This document shows, piece by piece, positions 8,601-17,063 of a stretch of DNA of 28,783 nucleotides. The notes below the pieces were generated by a model that was not told the origin of the DNA, made no database searches, and saw nothing but the letters and a program-made list of their open reading frames with translations. A program made the translations under genes and the position numbers. Position 1 is the first letter of the stretch; every line of letters begins with the position of its first letter. Source of the stretch: a virus; IMG/VR virus record IMGVR_UViG_3300028388_002525, positions 1-28,783 of that record; one strand, 5' to 3'.

Positions 8601-8791
8601 CGTTCCCAAGAACCGACCCCGGCGATATCCCGGATGTCGGCGGAACTTACTTCACTGTGGACAATATCAATATCACCACGGACGGTACGGAAAGCGGGGA
8701 AGACATCCTGCGGAAGATTCAGTCTGCTGCGTTTGCGAAGCGTCGGGCAGGTGGTTTTGTCAGTATGGGTGATCGGGAGGGTTCGTTTTGA
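5690..8791 (+). CDS. Tape measure protein
   Basis: This 1033-residue protein sets tail length and is carried inside the tube. The N-terminal tape-measure domain (about 45-260) includes 'NSRIKLVTKSSEQARAVQ', 'LQGDEFRTTMEAMPMVARAI' and 'LGDLYKLSAEGLIDVQTVIDAL', a well-known block. Hydrophobic stretches lie near 281-296 and 362-385, long charged helices at about 385-545, and a Gly/Ala-rich membrane-like zone at about 645-705. The ATG overlaps the GT stop (ATGA). At about 0.15 nm per helical residue the tail would be near 150 nm, an inference from length. It ends in a TTG/TGA overlap with the tail tip gene. Confidence 0.92.
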   Translation: MIGGLLFGSGSAGAVLHIGVRAGHANDALTKFTTRAHNAGKATEHFERTTRNLTNSLGILGTFFGVRQMIEYADTWTLINSRIKLVTKSSEQARAVQMRLADIAASTRNDLAATSVLYTRVALNADQLGRSHEELLTVVESVNAAMLVSGATGVEAAQSIRQLAQALGSGRLQGDEFRTTMEAMPMVARAISDEMGVELGDLYKLSAEGLIDVQTVIDALINSNGKLVDMAKDMAWTTDQAMKVIKTRATQLIGILNMTFGATRSLAMAFLWLADNIAKVFSLLTALTAAGIAYRVAMNGMIRVQATIAAYFALTKKNGLAVIAVNSIMTAARSVRDFFLLATAIRRTADAMALLQVVSMGAMKAIAVIAAFGAGYVAYQMVAEKIAEATREWAEAQGDLTDKLGEGGLDNADEEALRRALEVRREIQDNWRELFQTMGSLSAANELQEKQLEAHYEWIDKIVDLNRRREDGELNDQQYEELRAQAEVWREMTMLVNTYEQELEDAREVLKKHEDTIKRFADNLQRGLGDAIFQGMQEGIDKLQDFFDVIRDMFFRLLADITAAKFMETTRGSLESFLSNFIGNEEERRMAGQRISEIAGIGRSYGGRAVHGLTDRQKDMLEKQYNSFLKNMPTTVDEDKLGKAIGKYAGPALAGVIIGTGIGQMTSNNTLGALGGAAGGAMAGFASAGPVGALVGGFTGAVSGLIGSNERQRQEAERLRRRMEALQITIEANNRRLEELRADFLGGNTMSALVKDFYEAVKSLRPNTQRDMWEVGNLDLPFYTKMSADMKEVFGRMAQELGIKIFDEEGRVIIEAMKQLQEAVELTVRAMLEFGTSIDELRSKQDYYNTIFGIEDSGMSDAYNLLMQGAPELMKQMGLANLDLSSAAARETLREGFKEIFRLIESGGLTLDLLGAFGDKNELLDAIVAVIDAFGALEQELYDITTDFPRAMDLMYYQQKFGTYGLSDRNTFPRTDPGDIPDVGGTYFTVDNINITTDGTESGEDILRKIQSAAFAKRRAGGFVSMGDREGSF

Positions 8792-11700
8792 GGTCCGGAC
8801 TTGATGCGGGCACGCTGAGCCTTTACACGGGCGGATCATACGACTCCCATTTTCGGGTAGCTGTCGAGAATGGTAGCGGTACTATGATCAACGTGGACGG
8901 CAGATACACTCAGTTGTCCGTGAACCTTCCTAACGCGAACGAGCCTATTGGTTCGGCAAGTATTCAGTTTATCCGTGAGTTGACAGCAACGGGTGTTTCG
9001 GACAGTCTTGCTCCCACAGTTACAGGGAGTGATGATAACGTACTGGATGACAACACAACATACTCGCCGCTGATCCAGATTGGTCGCGAAGTATCTATTG
9101 AGGTTGCGATCACTGCCGTAGGTGGAGCACGCCCTTCGCCAGCGTCGACCACATGGTACGAGATATTTCGCGGCATCATCAGTGCAGTAGATTGGGGTAA
9201 GCGCGACAGCCATGTGCTCAACGTGGACATCAGCGGGCTTGCCGCTATTCTGCAACGCGCAAAGAGTGAGTCGCCTTACGTCTACACTCAAGGATCTTCG
9301 CTGGAAAGTGTTGCTCAAGACATATTGACCAACAACGGCTTCGCAACATGGCCCGTAAGCTTCTCGCAAGCCACCGGGAAAGTGCTCCCGAATGATTACG
9401 CTCCCGGTTATCAGAAAACTGTGTGGGAGCAGTTGTGGGCCGTAGCGGAGAGCATGGGGTGGATCTGTTACCATCGGTACACGGGACAGAACACCTACAG
9501 TCTGGAGTTCTTTCCACCGGCGCGTGAGAAGGTGTCCACGGACATGACTGCGAAGGTGTACGATTACCAAAAGCTCAGTATCGATGAAGAGGAGATCCGG
9601 AATGTGGGTTACCTGCTTTACTTCGACAGTGAAGGAAAGCAGCAGCTGATTGGTCCGGCAGAGGATACAGTCAGCATGAACCAGTACGGGGGCAGTCGTT
9701 CTTTCCGCCGCCCATTCTGGATTCGGTTGGAACTTGATTCACCTGTGCGCACGTTGGCGGGCGCGACGGATATGCTCAACGCGGCACTGTCCGATGTGTC
9801 CGCGCCGGACATGTTCGGGGTTGCGAAGACTCCTCCGCTCTACTTTGCGGAACCGTCACTGGATTTGTACAACTTCGATTCGATTGACGAGTTCTACGAT
9901 GTTGGTCAAACGCTGGCCCCCTTCACTGTAAGCATCAACGTTCGCGCCAATAAGGAACCGATTTCTCGTGTAGGGGTCCGTGGCGTACCCTCCATGGGGT
10001 CGGAAACATGGCGTAGGTTGGGCCGTGAACCGCTCGACCCGGACATGGCACGGGGATATGCGTATCAGGCTCTCGCCAGCGATGGCAGCGTCGAGCTTTA
10101 CATCGGGGATGGAGGCGATCCGTGGACGAACGCGATCTACTGGGACGTCACGGTTGCGGACGATACTTCAGGCGGTTTCCCGGCAGTCGACGAAACGTCC
10201 AACGAATTGCTTGACAACCAATTCCCTTGGGTCGGTATTCTGCAAGATGAATTCGGCGATCCCATATATCCGGACAACGGGCAAGTGTCCCTGCTACGTG
10301 CTCGGTGTTGGAGCGACCAGCATGGGTGGGGCGAAGACATCCGGCATGTGCTCAACATCAACGCGGCGGCGAATCAGTTTCGCACGTCTCTTTCAAGCTT
10401 CAGAGAAAAAAACAGAACTGAAACCACTGTTACGTATGAGTTTCAGCTCGGCATCGACGTAGATGAAGTTTGGGTGTACAAGGCGGTTCTCGATATTCCG
10501 TCTACGGACGTGTGGACAACGGTTTTAACGGATACGCCGGACGTATACAACAACACGCTCACAGAACTTACGTTCGACATCCCGCCCGCCGGGAAGGCGC
10601 TGTACGTCTGGATTCAGCCAAAAACTCCGGCGGGAGCAAACGGCCCCGTCCGCAACGTCGTTGTGCTCCCGAACGAATTGCCTGTTGACACGCTTCTTAA
10701 CCTGTCCGTCGAAGTTAACCAAGCGGACGGTTCCGTTGTGTGGGCAGTATCTTCTGCCGAGGGATCACAGTCCTTGCGGTATGCGTACACCGTCGGGGAT
10801 GAGAATGTACTGGCTCCCGATGTATCCGCGGTGGAGACTGGAAGCGTAGAAACAATCGATTCTTTCGATACGTACACGCTCCCCGCCGGGACTGTGGGCC
10901 TTGGGCAAACGATCGTCATACGGGCAGTAGGGTACACGAACATTAACGGAACTGGCTCGGACGGGCTTGCCACGTCGCACAGTCCGGCAATCGAGGGCCG
11001 GGGTCAGCGGCTGAAAATACGAACGCCCACGCTGACGCTCCAAAACGAGTCTGAAACAACAACTACCGGAACAAGCGAAGTCTTGGTTCGGGATCCTGAC
11101 GCCATCGCGGACAACCTATACTATAGGACAAAGTCTGGAGCAGATGCTTGGTCTGCGTGGACGTTGTCGCAAGCCGCTCCAGGAGACAACACAACGTACA
11201 CTGCGAATGTGACACTTGTAGAAGGACATGTGTCTTTCATCCAGTGGCGTTTGGACTACACCCACAACACGACTCCTGGATTCGTGTTGGCCACAGCGCC
11301 CGGTTTCGATTTCGGCATCGTGCCGGACGGTTCTGTTGTTGGCGTAATCGACGAAACAGATGGAACTGTTTCCGCTTCCCTTAATGGGGGCTTTGACACA
11401 ACGGCGTGGAAGGTTGGGGCGGATACAAACCAACTTAACCTTGACTATGCCGATATTGATCTTGTAACACCGATCCAAGGCCGACGCCTTAAGCCTGCTC
11501 AAGTTGGGACTCTCTTCTCGGCGCAGTATGGGGAGCGGGTCTACATAGCGGCGATCCCTGTCGGCCCCAACGGTGAGCAGTCGGAAGAGTTGATTTGGGA
11601 CGAGGTCGTCTACAAAGAGATCGCTCCAACACTCCTTGTGGACACAGAAACAGAAGGTGCTACGGTCGGGACGTTCGGGGTCCTTGTTGACGACCCCGGC

Positions 11701-13380
11701 GGACAAGCAGACCTGCTTCAGTACCGTAGCAAGATCGGTCCGGCTTCGTGGTCTTCTTGGACTAACGTCACAACCAACCCAACGGATCAGGGAACATATT
11801 CACAAACGGTGACTCTGGTTGAAGGTCACTTGTCTTACGTGGAGTTTCGGCTTCGATATGTGATCTCCAACAACCTTCAGTATGTATCCCTGAAGTCCAG
11901 TGGGTTCGATAAAGGTCGTGTTCCAGACGGAAGTGCCCAAGTAACGATCAACGACAGCGGGGACGCTTCGGCGATTCTTACGGGTGGCTATGACACGACC
12001 GAGTGGCGGTATGCCGCAAGCACGTCGGCATATCCAGATCCTTCCGCGGAAATACCCGTCGCGGGAAGGTCGCTGAACCCGACGGATATCGGCACGTTGT
12101 TCGCAGCTGTGGACCCCGGAACGACCGTGTACGTGGCGGCGATCCCGCGTGCTACGGACGGCACGGAAGGACCGGAGATCCGGGCAGAGGCTACGTATCT
12201 GCGCGATAAACAGCCACCCGAACTCACTGTGGTTACAGAGAGTGAAAACCAGAGCACACTTGTAGGGACATTTGAAGTTGAGCTTCAAGATCCGGATAAT
12301 GTCACTACATCCATTCAATACCGCACCAAAGAAGGCCCGAGTGCATGGACTGCGTATGCTTCTGCTGGAACACCCGGAAACGGTACGCAATACACCCGCA
12401 CTGTCAACATGGTGGACGGGCATATATCCTTCATTGAGTTCAAGGCTACGTACACGCTTCGCGGGAGCACACAAACGACCGTATTGAAGTCTTCTGGCTT
12501 CTCACCTGGATTCACGCCTGACGGTACCGTGGTGCCCACAGTGTCGGATACCGGGGTTGTGTCCGCGACCCTTTCCGGCAACGTGGATACTGCAAAGTGG
12601 AAGGTTTCGGTAAGCACTTCTGCGTACCCGAATGCGACTACTGTGGACGCGGCAACTCCGATCACAGGTCGCAACTTAACGCCATCGGATGTAGGTACAT
12701 TGGTGACGTTGAGCAGTGGGCAGACAGCTTACATTACGGCTCGCCCTCTGTCTTCTGGTAATGTGGAAGGACCTCTTGTGTACGGAGAGATCCTTTTTAC
12801 AGAAGGATCGGATCCAGGCGACGGGGACACCGGAAACTACGTCAAGATCCTTGGTCACGAATGGGTCTTCGCCACTGCCACAACGCGGAAGCTGAAGCTG
12901 TTCATTGAGGCTGGTCCGCTCACGAACAACCTGAACGTTAATTACACTGAGCCGACTACACTCGGATCAAACCTTCTGACTGGACAAGACGTCGACTGTG
13001 ACGTTGATCTGGACGGCCCCGGCCCGTTCTCTGGAGACGTTCTTGTGAAGGCCAGTGGCGGGACGGACGTTGCTTGGGACCTCGGGGACGCCGCCCCAAC
13101 GATCACTCTCGAGCCCCAAAAGGCCGACTCTACTCTTGGAACACTCAAGTATCTTCACCTTCAGAGCGTAGGCGATGATCCCGCAGGATCGGCTCGCACA
13201 AAGGCTCAAGGCGGGACGACGTACTTCCCAACGGATATCACTGCGGCTTCTTCTAAAGGCGTGGATGTCAACACTTCTGGAGAGCTCGAGGTAAAGCCGT
13301 CAGACTTCATTACGGTCTCCGTTTCAGACCCGTCCGGTGTTCCTGGAACAGGCGAAGGTTCGCTTTGGGTAAAGGTCTGA
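8788..13380 (+). CDS. Large tail tip / baseplate protein with three long repeats
   Basis: This 1530-residue protein follows the tape measure, where the tail tip (distal tail / hub) protein lies. Residues 1-600 carry the tip-like region: an early beta domain on an element such as 'FRVAVENGSGTMINVDGRY', then 'SLESVAQDILTNNGFATWP' and 'TVWEQLWAVAESMGWICYHRY', which resemble the hub fold that opens the tube. A linker with FN3-like strands (about 620-740) leads to three tandem repeats of about 198 residues (about 745-944, 945-1141, 1142-1340), each holding 'YRTK.GP..W..W', 'VEGH.S.I.FR' and 'GF..G.VPDGS' motifs. The C-terminal 190 residues are a separate Ser/Gly/Thr-rich part. The TTG start overlaps the previous stop and follows GGGAGG. 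Confidence 0.75.
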   Translation: MRSGLDAGTLSLYTGGSYDSHFRVAVENGSGTMINVDGRYTQLSVNLPNANEPIGSASIQFIRELTATGVSDSLAPTVTGSDDNVLDDNTTYSPLIQIGREVSIEVAITAVGGARPSPASTTWYEIFRGIISAVDWGKRDSHVLNVDISGLAAILQRAKSESPYVYTQGSSLESVAQDILTNNGFATWPVSFSQATGKVLPNDYAPGYQKTVWEQLWAVAESMGWICYHRYTGQNTYSLEFFPPAREKVSTDMTAKVYDYQKLSIDEEEIRNVGYLLYFDSEGKQQLIGPAEDTVSMNQYGGSRSFRRPFWIRLELDSPVRTLAGATDMLNAALSDVSAPDMFGVAKTPPLYFAEPSLDLYNFDSIDEFYDVGQTLAPFTVSINVRANKEPISRVGVRGVPSMGSETWRRLGREPLDPDMARGYAYQALASDGSVELYIGDGGDPWTNAIYWDVTVADDTSGGFPAVDETSNELLDNQFPWVGILQDEFGDPIYPDNGQVSLLRARCWSDQHGWGEDIRHVLNINAAANQFRTSLSSFREKNRTETTVTYEFQLGIDVDEVWVYKAVLDIPSTDVWTTVLTDTPDVYNNTLTELTFDIPPAGKALYVWIQPKTPAGANGPVRNVVVLPNELPVDTLLNLSVEVNQADGSVVWAVSSAEGSQSLRYAYTVGDENVLAPDVSAVETGSVETIDSFDTYTLPAGTVGLGQTIVIRAVGYTNINGTGSDGLATSHSPAIEGRGQRLKIRTPTLTLQNESETTTTGTSEVLVRDPDAIADNLYYRTKSGADAWSAWTLSQAAPGDNTTYTANVTLVEGHVSFIQWRLDYTHNTTPGFVLATAPGFDFGIVPDGSVVGVIDETDGTVSASLNGGFDTTAWKVGADTNQLNLDYADIDLVTPIQGRRLKPAQVGTLFSAQYGERVYIAAIPVGPNGEQSEELIWDEVVYKEIAPTLLVDTETEGATVGTFGVLVDDPGGQADLLQYRSKIGPASWSSWTNVTTNPTDQGTYSQTVTLVEGHLSYVEFRLRYVISNNLQYVSLKSSGFDKGRVPDGSAQVTINDSGDASAILTGGYDTTEWRYAASTSAYPDPSAEIPVAGRSLNPTDIGTLFAAVDPGTTVYVAAIPRATDGTEGPEIRAEATYLRDKQPPELTVVTESENQSTLVGTFEVELQDPDNVTTSIQYRTKEGPSAWTAYASAGTPGNGTQYTRTVNMVDGHISFIEFKATYTLRGSTQTTVLKSSGFSPGFTPDGTVVPTVSDTGVVSATLSGNVDTAKWKVSVSTSAYPNATTVDAATPITGRNLTPSDVGTLVTLSSGQTAYITARPLSSGNVEGPLVYGEILFTEGSDPGDGDTGNYVKILGHEWVFATATTRKLKLFIEAGPLTNNLNVNYTEPTTLGSNLLTGQDVDCDVDLDGPGPFSGDVLVKASGGTDVAWDLGDAAPTITLEPQKADSTLGTLKYLHLQSVGDDPAGSARTKAQGGTTYFPTDITAASSKGVDVNTSGELEVKPSDFITVSVSDPSGVPGTGEGSLWVKV
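11020..12806 (+). repeat. Three tandem ~198-residue protein repeats in the tail tip gene
   Basis: Three diverged copies start near 11022, 11622 and 12213. Shared landmarks in each are 'W..W' after 'YR[ST]K.GP/GA', 'V[ED]GH[VLI]S[FY][IV]', 'GF[DS].G.[VT]PDG[ST]', 'DT[TA].W[KR]' and 'GR.L.P..[VI]GTL'. The DNA is diverged, so these are old duplications kept at the protein level, not recent ones. Confidence 0.8.
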
Positions 13381-13383
13381 ATC

Positions 13384-15231
13384 GTGTGGGTCTGGAATGG
13401 GTCCGCGTGGGTGGAAGCAGTTCAGCCCTCCGTATACGATGGCGGTACGTGGAAGGACGCCATCGAGATTTGGGTCTACGACAACGGAGCATGGCGATCC
13501 GTGTGGGCGGCGGGACCGTCCGCACCGCCCTCCGGCCTCACGTTGACGGAACAATCGACATGTATCTTCGCAGACCCGACTCCCGACTACCGCGTCCTCG
13601 TTGAGTGGACGAACGGCGACGTCGAGGCCACGACGGAAGTTCGCCGTGGGGGCGTCCTCGTCCACACCGCCACGGCAGGGGCTACTTCCTGGCTCGACGA
13701 CACACCGGGGACCGGATCGGTATCCTACGAGATCCGCCACGTAAAGAACGGCATCGACTCGACGTCGGCGTCCGACACGATTAGCGTCTCGACCCTGGCG
13801 TGCGCCCCCGCCGGAGATCCGACCCCCGGCACATTCCTCCCCTCAAAGTCCTGCACTTTGGGGGATCCGAACCCGAACTACGAACTCACTCTGAACTGGA
13901 CGAACGCTGACGCCTACTCCGAGACACAGATTCGGAGGGACGGTGTAGTGATTCATTATGCCGCCGCCGGGGTGACACAGTGGGTCGACACGAACGCAGA
14001 AGGAGGGCTTCACACCTACCGGTTCACGCACCGATACAACGGTGTGTTCTCGGGGGCTGTGAACCAGGGTTACAACATTATCGAGCTCAACTGTGCGCCC
14101 ACCGGAGCGCCAACGATCGGCACCCTCTCCCCTTCGTCTTCCTGCACCCTCGGAAACTCCACACCGGAGTATCAGGTCACGGTCAATTGGACGAACGCGG
14201 ATTCCTTCTCTTCGACCGAGATTCGCCGGGGTGGAGTGCTCGTCCACACCGCCAATCCTGGGATCACCCAATGGGTAGACACGGTGGCGTCCAGCGGGCT
14301 CAACTCGTACGCCCTCCGGCACACCTACAACAATGTCGACTCGACGGACGACACGAAGAACGTCACCGTCACTTCGATTCCATGTGCCCCCACCGGGTCC
14401 CCTTCAAACCTTGTGGCCACAGACGCTTCAAGTTGCGGTTCGGGTTGTGTGAGCACGTATGAGGTGGATCTGTCTTGGACGAACGGAGACGCAACCTCAA
14501 CAACGAACATCTACCGGGGCGGTGTTTTCGTCACCTCTGTTGGGTCAGGTGTAAGCACATACACGGACACGGGGCCGTCTTCGGCTGCCACGTATAACTA
14601 CGAAGTGAAGCACGAATACAATGACGTCGAGTCTTCGGGTGCCACAGATTCTGTTGTGGTCGCGAATCCTTGTGTTGTTCCTCAAGCTCCTGTCATTTCG
14701 GTCTACGCCACAAGCTCTACCAATGTGCGGATCGAAATTGCTGACCCCGGCGGTATTTCTTCGTGGAAGATTTACAGGGACGGTTCTGGTACTCCATTGA
14801 CCACATTGAATGATCCGACCACAACGTATGACGACAGCGGAAGAACGGCAGAAACGGAATATTGCTACGATGTAGAAGCTATTGATAGCAATGGCTGTAC
14901 TTCCGCACAATCTTCTGGCTGTGCCACAACGCCAGCCGCTTCTTCGACTGCGCCGACTAGTTTTGCAGCGACTCAGGATCAAACTGCGTGCCCGGACATT
15001 TCTATTGATCTCTCCTGGGATCTAGGCGGAAACACCACTACCTCCCTCGTCTTGGATTACTCCACGAACGGTGGCACGTCGTGGACAAACATCACCACCC
15101 TCTCTGCCGGGTCGACAACGTATAATAACCACGATCCAAATGTTGAAGACCAATCTGTCCAGTACCGCATTCGCTTCAGTGATGAAAGTGAGTATGCGAA
15201 CACAACAATCTTCCCAGTGTGTTATATCTAG
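13384..15231 (+). CDS. Tail fibre-like protein of six Ig/FN3-like domains
   Basis: This 615-residue protein has a GTG start three bases after the tail tip gene. Residues 1-42 hold a Trp/Gly repeat ('WVWNGSAWV', 'VYDNGAWRSVW') often seen at the start of phage tail proteins. Six domains of about 90-97 residues follow (46-144, 145-241, 242-338, 339-434, 435-522, 523-615), each with strands around 'V.[WV]WTN.D......I.RGGV'. The first four share Cys pairs at 60/140, 157/237, 254/334 and 351/430. It probably decorates the tail tip and helps host contact. The domain type is read from strand pattern and is not assigned to a named family. Confidence 0.6.
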   Translation: MWVWNGSAWVEAVQPSVYDGGTWKDAIEIWVYDNGAWRSVWAAGPSAPPSGLTLTEQSTCIFADPTPDYRVLVEWTNGDVEATTEVRRGGVLVHTATAGATSWLDDTPGTGSVSYEIRHVKNGIDSTSASDTISVSTLACAPAGDPTPGTFLPSKSCTLGDPNPNYELTLNWTNADAYSETQIRRDGVVIHYAAAGVTQWVDTNAEGGLHTYRFTHRYNGVFSGAVNQGYNIIELNCAPTGAPTIGTLSPSSSCTLGNSTPEYQVTVNWTNADSFSSTEIRRGGVLVHTANPGITQWVDTVASSGLNSYALRHTYNNVDSTDDTKNVTVTSIPCAPTGSPSNLVATDASSCGSGCVSTYEVDLSWTNGDATSTTNIYRGGVFVTSVGSGVSTYTDTGPSSAATYNYEVKHEYNDVESSGATDSVVVANPCVVPQAPVISVYATSSTNVRIEIADPGGISSWKIYRDGSGTPLTTLNDPTTTYDDSGRTAETEYCYDVEAIDSNGCTSAQSSGCATTPAASSTAPTSFAATQDQTACPDISIDLSWDLGGNTTTSLVLDYSTNGGTSWTNITTLSAGSTTYNNHDPNVEDQSVQYRIRFSDESEYANTTIFPVCYI

Positions 15232-15240
15232 TATTTATAC

Positions 15241-15270
15241 TTGTATTTTTGTGCACTCACGTACGATATT
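15241..15270 (+). promoter_or_regulatory. Possible + strand promoter before the membrane-protein genes
   Basis: TTGTAT (15241-15246) and GATATT (15265-15270) are 18 bases apart, the same spacer as the three - strand promoters, in the AT-rich 67-base gap before the gene at 15299. The hexamers are weak matches, so this is tentative. Confidence 0.3.
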
Positions 15271-15298
15271 AGTCTAACACACATGTCTTGGAGGGGTT

Positions 15299-15799
15299 GT
15301 GGCTTCGCATATTGAATGGTTAAATTGGACGGGTGACTTTAAGCTGTGCTCTCCTACAGCTTCAGATAAAAATGAGGTTATGGATTATATGAGAGAGCAC
15401 GGATACGAAGGAGATCAAGACATAAGTGGAATTACTATCAGGAGCACAACTGTTCAAAAAGCCGCCGCATGGCTTTTGGGCATACTGCTTCTTACACTGA
15501 TAGGTGTCGTTGGTTGGATGGGCCGGGATGTTGTAACGGAGCTTCGCAGTCTTCGTATAGAAGTAAAAGAAGAGCTTGCACCGATCCGCACAGACATTAA
15601 CGAGTTGAAAGCACGAATGGGTGCGCTTGAAGTTACGATTGTTGGCGCAGAGATTCCGACAATGCGCGACAAGATTCAACTGCTCGAGATTTTTCGAGCA
15701 ACCATGGAAAACACCGCATTGACAAGAAACGACCCATTTGTCGTGGATCTAGTTCGGCGCCTCCGTGAACTTGAGAACAATCATGCCCCCGGAAATTAA
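15299..15799 (+). CDS. Membrane-anchored coiled-coil protein
   Basis: This is a protein of 166 residues with one clear transmembrane helix (about 55-75, 'AAAWLLGILLLTLIGVVGW'), a short N-terminal soluble part and a heptad-like C-terminal region (about 80-140, 'RIEVKEELAPIRTDINELKARMGALEV'). I do not recognise a family. GTG follows GGAGGGGTT, a strong site. It opens a run of three small genes after the tail fibre, where lysis genes often lie, so a holin or spanin-like role is possible but not shown. No signal peptide is seen. Confidence 0.5.
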   Translation: MASHIEWLNWTGDFKLCSPTASDKNEVMDYMREHGYEGDQDISGITIRSTTVQKAAAWLLGILLLTLIGVVGWMGRDVVTELRSLRIEVKEELAPIRTDINELKARMGALEVTIVGAEIPTMRDKIQLLEIFRATMENTALTRNDPFVVDLVRRLRELENNHAPGN

Positions 15800-15983
15800 A
15801 CAAAAGATTAAGAGCCGTCGACTCGACATACTGGCACTGATCGTTACGTTAGCTGGAGCCGTCTACTGGCTTGTGGTCAATCCGGCTGAACGCACAGGGG
15901 CATGGGTGATGATGATCGGTGCCGGGCTCCTAGACCGCAATATGCTTCTAAAAGGAAAAAATGGACCCGCACAAGATTCCTGA
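15783..15983 (+). CDS. Small two-helix membrane protein, candidate holin
   Basis: The product has 66 residues from the ATG at 15783, with a positively charged N-terminus ('PPEIKQKIKSRRLD') followed by two hydrophobic helices ('ILALIVTLAGAVYWLVV' about 18-34, and 'GAWVMMIGAGLLDRNMLL' about 40-58) separated by a short loop. Small size, two helices and a charged N-terminus fit class II holins, but the sequence does not identify one. The ATG was preferred over upstream TTG codons. It overlaps the previous gene by 17 bases and the next by 23. Confidence 0.45.
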   Translation: MPPEIKQKIKSRRLDILALIVTLAGAVYWLVVNPAERTGAWVMMIGAGLLDRNMLLKGKNGPAQDS

Positions 15984-16374
15984 TCCTGTTTTTCGCGAGA
16001 TCAAACTAGACGCTCCAGGTTTCCAGCTGGACTTGCAGATCCCCGAAACAGTTAAGCCGCTCCTTACAGCTGATGAAGAAGCGCCTAGCCTTGGGGATCG
16101 CATCAAAACCCTGTGGTCGGTCGTCCGTGTTGTGGCTGAAGATGTCGTGGTCGTTGTAGAACGGATCGCAACATCAGAGTCCGGTAAGCAGAAGAAAAAG
16201 ATTGCGGTTCAGACTGTGCTCGATTGGTTGAAGCAAGTGGAAGGAAAGTTTGATTGGATTCCTTCCTGGATGGAAAGCATTGTGTTCTACGGGTTGAAAC
16301 TGGCTCTTGGGATCATCGTAGAACGGGCGTTCGGCAACATGTTGGCCTTGGGCGAGGTTAACAAGGGCCACTAA
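15961..16374 (+). CDS. Unidentified small protein of the lysis-region cluster
   Basis: This 137-residue protein has an acidic, soluble N-terminal half ('TVKPLLTADEEAPSLGDRIKT') and two amphipathic or weakly hydrophobic segments ('LWSVVRVVAEDVVVVVERI' about 51-69, and 'MESIVFYGLKLALGIIVERAFG' about 104-125). I do not recognise a family. A GGA lies before its ATG. It is the last + strand gene before the terminator. Its position and membrane-active looks suggest it works with the two proteins before it; this is inference. Confidence 0.4.
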   Translation: MDPHKIPDPVFREIKLDAPGFQLDLQIPETVKPLLTADEEAPSLGDRIKTLWSVVRVVAEDVVVVVERIATSESGKQKKKIAVQTVLDWLKQVEGKFDWIPSWMESIVFYGLKLALGIIVERAFGNMLALGEVNKGH

Positions 16375-16429
16375 AGGCGACAACGCGCCGCTATCACTGC
16401 TATAAGGCAGTTCGTAGGCATAAAGGTAA

Positions 16430-16473
16430 GGGGGCAAGGCCACACGCGAAACGTGGCACCTTGCCCCCTTTTT
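16430..16473 (+). terminator. Strong intrinsic terminator between converging gene blocks
   Basis: GGGGGCAAGG (16430-16439) pairs with CCTTGCCCCC (16459-16468), with an inner CCAC/GTGG pair, followed by TTTTT on the + strand. It ends the structural operon 55 bases after the last + gene. On the - strand the 3' side is CTTACCTTTA, so it may also act as a weaker terminator for the - strand genes, which converge here. Confidence 0.85.
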
Positions 16474-16476
16474 GTG

Positions 16477-16740
16477 TTACGCTACCGAAAGAACTCTAGT
16501 AGCTGTGCGGCGTTGAATGGTTTCACCCGGAAGGAGCCGAACCTTTCGCAACCTCGGGGGTCCAACCCATATCTCCCAGTGCGGTTCTCCGTGCTCGGGC
16601 GTCACCGGAACTTTCCGGCAACAGAATCCAGCAGCCCAATACTCCGCCTGAGCGAGAGAAGCAGTGCGGTAGTCGTCCAGCTTTTCGGAGAGCACAAAGG
16701 TGTACTTTCCGAAGTCCCGGACGGTGTTGAGCTGGGGCAT
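16477..16740 (-). CDS. Small hypothetical phage protein
   Basis: This protein of 87 residues has no recognised domain. It is basic at the C-terminus ('RKVRLLPGETIQRRTATR') and contains two adjacent cysteines ('GFCCRKVPV'). The ATG follows GAGGAGTAATCC, a ribosome site inside the end of the previous gene, three bases after that stop. It is the last gene of the - strand block, ending at the shared terminator. Its function is unknown. Confidence 0.55.
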   Translation of the reverse strand: MPQLNTVRDFGKYTFVLSEKLDDYRTASLAQAEYWAAGFCCRKVPVTPEHGEPHWEIWVGPPRLRKVRLLPGETIQRRTATRVLSVA

Positions 16741-16743
16741 GGA

Positions 16744-17022
16744 TTACTCCTCGTCGGCGTCGTCGGTTGCCACGCTCACCTTGTAGAAGCGAACCTCGGT
16801 GTCACTGATCTTACGACCCTTCACAGTGGCGGTAGGCTCGTTTCGCTTGCACCACTCCCGACCCGACGTGCCCACACTGTTGAGGATACGACCAGCTTCG
16901 CGTCCGTCCTCTTCCGGGTTGATTGCAAACGAACCGACATCCGGCTCCATTTCTGCCCACGGGTATCCGCGAAGAGACGCGGAACTCTGCGGCATGGGAA
17001 CATTCTCCTCGACCTCGTACAT
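16744..17022 (-). CDS. Small phage protein with 'RGYPW..M..VGSFA' motif
   Basis: The product has 92 residues. The N-terminal 'MPQSSASLRGYPWAEMEPDVGSFAI' segment followed by a 'GTSGREWCKR' region resembles a widespread family of small phage proteins of unknown function ('YPF..M..GdSF.vp' and later 'g..f..r' elements). No enzyme motif is visible. AAGGAG precedes the ATG, and the promoter at 17064-17093 drives it independently of the polymerase gene. The C-terminus is acidic. Confidence 0.6.
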   Translation of the reverse strand: MYEVEENVPMPQSSASLRGYPWAEMEPDVGSFAINPEEDGREAGRILNSVGTSGREWCKRNEPTATVKGRKISDTEVRFYKVSVATDDADEE

Positions 17023-17063
17023 TGTGTTCTCCTTGGTGTGTGTGTTGTACTACTATGTAACGT

